From: Bacteroidales bacterium
Lineage (GTDB): Bacteria; Bacteroidota; Bacteroidia; Bacteroidales; Prolixibacteraceae
DNA: 44,022 nt
Direction of reading: 5' to 3'
NCBI GenBank assembly: GCA_012522835.1
Contig: JAAYJR010000596.1
Span: 1-44,022, forward strand
The notes under the pieces are model-generated. The model was not told where the DNA came from. It saw only the letters and a program-made list of their open reading frames with translations, and ran no database searches. Made by a program: the position numbers and the translations under genes. Below are positions 40,037 to 44,022 of the stretch, piece after piece; within the stretch, counting starts at the first letter, position 1, and each line of letters begins with the position of its first letter.

Positions 40037-41455
40037 ATGATTAAAAAAAACCTTGTTCTAATTCTGTTTACCGGTGTTATTTTGTTTTCATGTAAAGATG
40101 ATCCTCCAAATTTTGTATTCATTCTTGTTGATGACCTTGGCTGGGCTGATGTAAAATGTAATAATTCAGAATCATTTTATGAAACTCCCAATATTGACAG
40201 GCTCGCCCAACGCGGGATCAGGTTTTCACAGGCATACTCTGCAAATCCGGTTTGCAGTCCAACCCGCGCGGCAATAATGACTGGCAAGCATCCCAACAGA
40301 GTAAATATAACTGACTGGATACCAGGCAATGACCGGAAGGACAGATTGTTACTGGGGCCACAGGACAGGCATGAACTGGCACTTGAAGAGTTGACAATAG
40401 CTGAGAAATTGAAGGAGAAAGGGTATAAAACATATTTTGTCGGGAAATGGCATCTCGGGGATGAAGGTTTTTTCCCGGAGGACCAGGGTTTTGATGTAAA
40501 TTTAGGAGGCCATCACAGAGGAAGCCCTCCCGGAGGATATTATTCTCCATATAAAAATCCAAAACTTACGGATGGGCCGGAAGGGGAGTACCTGACAGAC
40601 CGTCTTACAGATGAGAGTATAAAATTTATTGATCAGAGCAGTGATGATCCATTTTTGCTCTGTCTTGCATTTTATACTGTCCATACACCAATTGAAGCTG
40701 CGAAGAAACATATTGAAAAATATAACCTCAAACGTCGTGATCTGACTGTTGAAGAAGTTCCTCACAGAAAGGAGGGTGATGGCTGGACTAAACTATTGCA
40801 GGAAAATGCAGAATATGCCTCAATGGTTGCTGCAATGGATGAGAATGTTGGCAGGATTGCAGATAAGCTGGAGGAGACAGGATTAAGCAAAAATACATGG
40901 ATAATTTTTACGAGTGACAATGGTGGCCTTTCCACATTGTACAGGCAGAATGCCCCTACCAGTAACGGACATCTGCGGGCTGGCAAAGGATGGTGCTATG
41001 AGGGTGGCATCCGTGTACCGCTTATCATATCCGGACCGGGCATTGTCGGTCCCGGGAGGCTGGCCGCAGAACCTGTTGTAAGCATGGATTATTTTACTAC
41101 AATTTTAAGTATTGCAGGAATTGATCACAATCCAAACGACGGTCAGAATTTACTGCCACTTTTAAAAGGGGAAGGAACAGTGAACAGGGATGAACTTTTT
41201 TGGCATTTTCCTCATTACCATGGCAGTGCATGGAAACCCGGGTCTGCACTCAGAAAAGGTGACTGGAAGATGGTTTACTTTTATGAGGACGACCGCTCAG
41301 AACTTTTTAACCTTGCTGATGATCCGGGGGAGAAGCACGATCTGTCAGATATTTATACTGAAAAGGCCGGAGAAATGAAAAAAATACTGGAGAGCAGGCT
41401 GGCAGAATCAGGGGGTAAGCTTCCCATTCCCAATCCGGATTATATTACTCAGTGA
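40037..41455 (+). CDS. type I (formylglycine) sulfatase, predicted lipoprotein
   Basis: Lipobox LFSCKDD; NFVFILVDDLGWADVKC; FGly motif CSPTR in NPVCSPTRAAIMTGKHP; VGKWHLG; TSDNGG. Confidence 0.95.
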   Translation: MIKKNLVLILFTGVILFSCKDDPPNFVFILVDDLGWADVKCNNSESFYETPNIDRLAQRGIRFSQAYSANPVCSPTRAAIMTGKHPNRVNITDWIPGNDRKDRLLLGPQDRHELALEELTIAEKLKEKGYKTYFVGKWHLGDEGFFPEDQGFDVNLGGHHRGSPPGGYYSPYKNPKLTDGPEGEYLTDRLTDESIKFIDQSSDDPFLLCLAFYTVHTPIEAAKKHIEKYNLKRRDLTVEEVPHRKEGDGWTKLLQENAEYASMVAAMDENVGRIADKLEETGLSKNTWIIFTSDNGGLSTLYRQNAPTSNGHLRAGKGWCYEGGIRVPLIISGPGIVGPGRLAAEPVVSMDYFTTILSIAGIDHNPNDGQNLLPLLKGEGTVNRDELFWHFPHYHGSAWKPGSALRKGDWKMVYFYEDDRSELFNLADDPGEKHDLSDIYTEKAGEMKKILESRLAESGGKLPIPNPDYITQ

Positions 41456-42713
41456 CAGCAAGCATTTCGTACCAGCTAATTTTATGCAGTTCAGTTAATA
41501 AGGAATCTTTCAGGGTGTTGTAGAAAGGAAGATTTTCCTGTTTTACAGGTTCAACAGGAGGAGCTTCCACAGTAAGCGGATCAATTGGTTTGCCATTTTT
41601 GAAAACCCTGAAATCCAGATGAGGCCCTGTTGATAGTCCTGTAGAACCAACATAACCGATTACCTGTTTCTGTTTTACACGTGTCCCCGGTGTTATCCCC
41701 TTTCCAAATCCTGACAGATGCATATAGAGAGTAGTGTAAACAGAATTATGCTTTATCTTTACAAAATTACCTCCTCCGCCTTTCTGATAGGCACGTTCAG
41801 TAACAATGCCATCTCCGATGCTCATTACCGGGGTACCCTTGGGTGCAGCATAATCCACACCTAAATGAGGCCTTCTTATCCTTAATACAGGATGCAGTCT
41901 GCTGTATGAAAACCTGGAACTGATCCTGTAAAAATCCAGTGGTGCCTTCAGAAAAGCTTTTCTCAGGCTCACTCCTGTTTCATCAAAATAATCAAACCGC
42001 TCATCCTGAAAAAAACGGAATGCATAATTAGCATCTCCGAAATGATCAAACTGAACTGCATATATGTCACCTATGCCTACAAGTGATGAATCAACATAGA
42101 GCTCATCGTAAATTACCCTGAAACGATCTCCCCTTTGTATTGCAAAAAAATCTATTGTCCAGGCGAAAATATCACTTAGCTTAATTGCAAGCATCGGATC
42201 CAGGTTATTATCGATCATAGTATTCCATAAAGAGGTCTCGATCTCTCCGCACGCCCTTACCTGACGGACTTGCACCTCTTTTTCCCCGCGATATACTCTC
42301 AGGGAATCAAACAGTTCAAAAACATAATAGTCGGTGGTTGAATTTTCATATACAAAATAATGGGGAGTTTCTGTTGAATCCTGCTTGTGAAAGACAGAAT
42401 AATTATGTCCGCTTCTTATTTTACGAACATCAAATACATGTTTACAGCTTTTTGCAATCTTGTCAATTGTCCCAAAACCCACACCAAAATTACTCAATAT
42501 ACTGCTTAGATGCTGGTTGGGTTCTATTTTGCCATCTTTAATTATAAATGAGTCGACTGGTAAGCCGTATTTTAAAACAGGCTCAGCAACTGTCAGGGAG
42601 TCATTCAGAGATTCGTTAGCCTGTTTATTTCCTTTCAGGTTACATGAAAACAAAATTATTACGGCAAGGAGGAATCCTGCTACTGAAATCAGCTGATTTT
42701 TCTTTTGGGTCAT
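41445..42713 (-). CDS. M23 family metallopeptidase, predicted lipoprotein
   Basis: Lipobox IILFSCNLKG; HLGVDYAAPKGTPVMSIGDGIVTERAYQKGGGGNFVKIKHNSVYTTLYMHLSGFG, GPHLDFRV LytM motifs. Confidence 0.95.
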   Translation of the reverse strand: MTQKKNQLISVAGFLLAVIILFSCNLKGNKQANESLNDSLTVAEPVLKYGLPVDSFIIKDGKIEPNQHLSSILSNFGVGFGTIDKIAKSCKHVFDVRKIRSGHNYSVFHKQDSTETPHYFVYENSTTDYYVFELFDSLRVYRGEKEVQVRQVRACGEIETSLWNTMIDNNLDPMLAIKLSDIFAWTIDFFAIQRGDRFRVIYDELYVDSSLVGIGDIYAVQFDHFGDANYAFRFFQDERFDYFDETGVSLRKAFLKAPLDFYRISSRFSYSRLHPVLRIRRPHLGVDYAAPKGTPVMSIGDGIVTERAYQKGGGGNFVKIKHNSVYTTLYMHLSGFGKGITPGTRVKQKQVIGYVGSTGLSTGPHLDFRVFKNGKPIDPLTVEAPPVEPVKQENLPFYNTLKDSLLTELHKISWYEMLAVTE

Positions 42714-42721
42714 AAGTTTGT

Positions 42722-44022
42722 TTACTTATAGCTTTCTGTAAAATATTTGTAAAACAATGGAACTGTTTTGATACCTTTTATGAATTGATCAACAGGGAAA
42801 TTTTCATTGGGTGAGTGGATTGCGTCAGATTCGAGTCCAAAACCCATCAGAATTGACTTAATGCCAAGTATCTCTTCAAAAGCAGGTATGATCGGAATAC
42901 TTCCCCCGGTTCTTATTGGGACCGGCCTGGTCCCGTATACCTCAGCATATGCTTTTTCTGCTGCTTTATAGGCAGGGATATCTATCGGGCATACATAACC
43001 CTGTCCGCCATGCATAGGGGTTATATTTACCTTGACAGATTTCGGGGCTGTCTTCAGGAAATGTTCTGTAAATAATTTACTGATCTTTTTATGGTCCTGG
43101 TTTGGAACCAGCCTGGTTGAAATTTTTGCATAAGCTTTTGATGGAAGGACTGTTTTAGACCCTTCTCCTGTGTATCCTCCCCAAATCCCGCAAACATCAA
43201 ATGAAGGCCTTATGCCTGTCCTTTCGAGGGTTGTATAGCCGGCTTCCCCGGTAAGCTCATTGACACCGATTGCTTTCATATACTCTTTTTCATCAAATGG
43301 TGCAAGTCCTAGATGCTTACGTTCTTCAGGTGAAACCTCAAGCACATCATCATAAAAACCCGGAATTGTAATTTTTCCCTGTTTATCTGTCATCCGGGCA
43401 ATCATTGAGCAGAGCACGTTAACGGGATTTGCCACTGCACCTCCGAAAATTCCTGAGTGAAGGTCATGATCAGGGCCTGTGACTTCAACCTGCCAGTAAG
43501 CAAGGCCTCTCAGTCCGACAGTAATTGAAGGGATTTTCTCAGAAAGAAGAGATGTGTCTGACACTAAAATGATATCTGCTTTAAGCATCTCTCTATGTTC
43601 TTTGCACCATTGCCCGAGACTCGGTGAACCGACCTCCTCCTCTCCTTCAGTCATGAACTTTACGTTGCAGGGAAGAGTATTGGTTTTTACCATCAGTTCA
43701 AATGCTTTTGCATGTATCATTCCCTGCCCTTTATCATCATCTGCTCCACGTCCCCATATCTTCCCGTCACGGATTACCGGTTCAAAAGGGTTGGAGTTCC
43801 ACTTTTCGACCGGGTCGGCCGGCATAACGTCAAGGTGAGAATATACCAGAACAGTTGGCAATGAAGGGTCAATTATTTTTTCAGCGTAAGTAACCGGATT
43901 GCCGTCTGTTTCATAAATCTCTGCTTTGTCTGCCCCTGAACTTAACAATAGGTCTTTCCAGTACTCTGCAGCCCTGTACATATCCGGCTTATGACTTTTC
44001 ACCGAGCTGATTGACGGTATAC
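42722..44022 (-). CDS. M20 family dipeptidase (5' end beyond window)
   Basis: LVYSHLDVMPADP, GADDDKGQGMIHAKAFE, TEGEEEVGSPSL. The frame stays open upstream of the GTG at 44002 (...IPSISSVKSHKPDM), so the true N-terminus is outside the window. Confidence 0.93.
   Translation of the reverse strand, partial: IPSISSVKSHKPDMYRAAEYWKDLLLSSGADKAEIYETDGNPVTYAEKIIDPSLPTVLVYSHLDVMPADPVEKWNSNPFEPVIRDGKIWGRGADDDKGQGMIHAKAFELMVKTNTLPCNVKFMTEGEEEVGSPSLGQWCKEHREMLKADIILVSDTSLLSEKIPSITVGLRGLAYWQVEVTGPDHDLHSGIFGGAVANPVNVLCSMIARMTDKQGKITIPGFYDDVLEVSPEERKHLGLAPFDEKEYMKAIGVNELTGEAGYTTLERTGIRPSFDVCGIWGGYTGEGSKTVLPSKAYAKISTRLVPNQDHKKISKLFTEHFLKTAPKSVKVNITPMHGGQGYVCPIDIPAYKAAEKAYAEVYGTRPVPIRTGGSIPIIPAFEEILGIKSILMGFGLESDAIHSPNENFPVDQFIKGIKTVPLFYKYFTESYK

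Overview
This 44 kb window looks like Bacteroidetes (probably Bacteroidales-like) chromosome. Supporting signs are a T9SS substrate C-terminus, a porT-like gene, a BamA/TamL-type lipoprotein, TTTG-N19-TANNTTTG promoters, and the order rpsU-xer-hpf-tRNAs-tuf-secE-nusG-rplKAJL-rpoBC. Most of the window is housekeeping: the translation/transcription super-cluster, menG/ubiE, porT, trmH, tamL, sucCD, a PurF-like gene, cysK, a NatAB-like ABC exporter, a flippase with a methyltransferase, a sulfatase, an M23 peptidase and an M20 peptidase. I found no CRISPR array, prophage, full IS element, toxin-antitoxin pair or obvious new multigene system. The observations most worth a second look are non-coding or degenerate. 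(i) A truncated tRNA-Trp-like remnant lies between tuf and secE, missing the anticodon arm, and abuts a 120-bp element with terminal inverted repeats. (ii) A second, 148-bp inverted-repeat-bounded element lies between rplL and rpoB. (iii) A methyltransferase gene has an in-frame TAA followed by 50 more open codons that read like its natural C-terminus. (iv) A promoter-like box and hairpin upstream of tRNA-Gly lie where tRNA-Thr/Tyr would be expected. (v) A PurF-like enzyme has Ser where the Ntn-nucleophile Cys is expected. All family assignments are from reading the translations; no database search was run.
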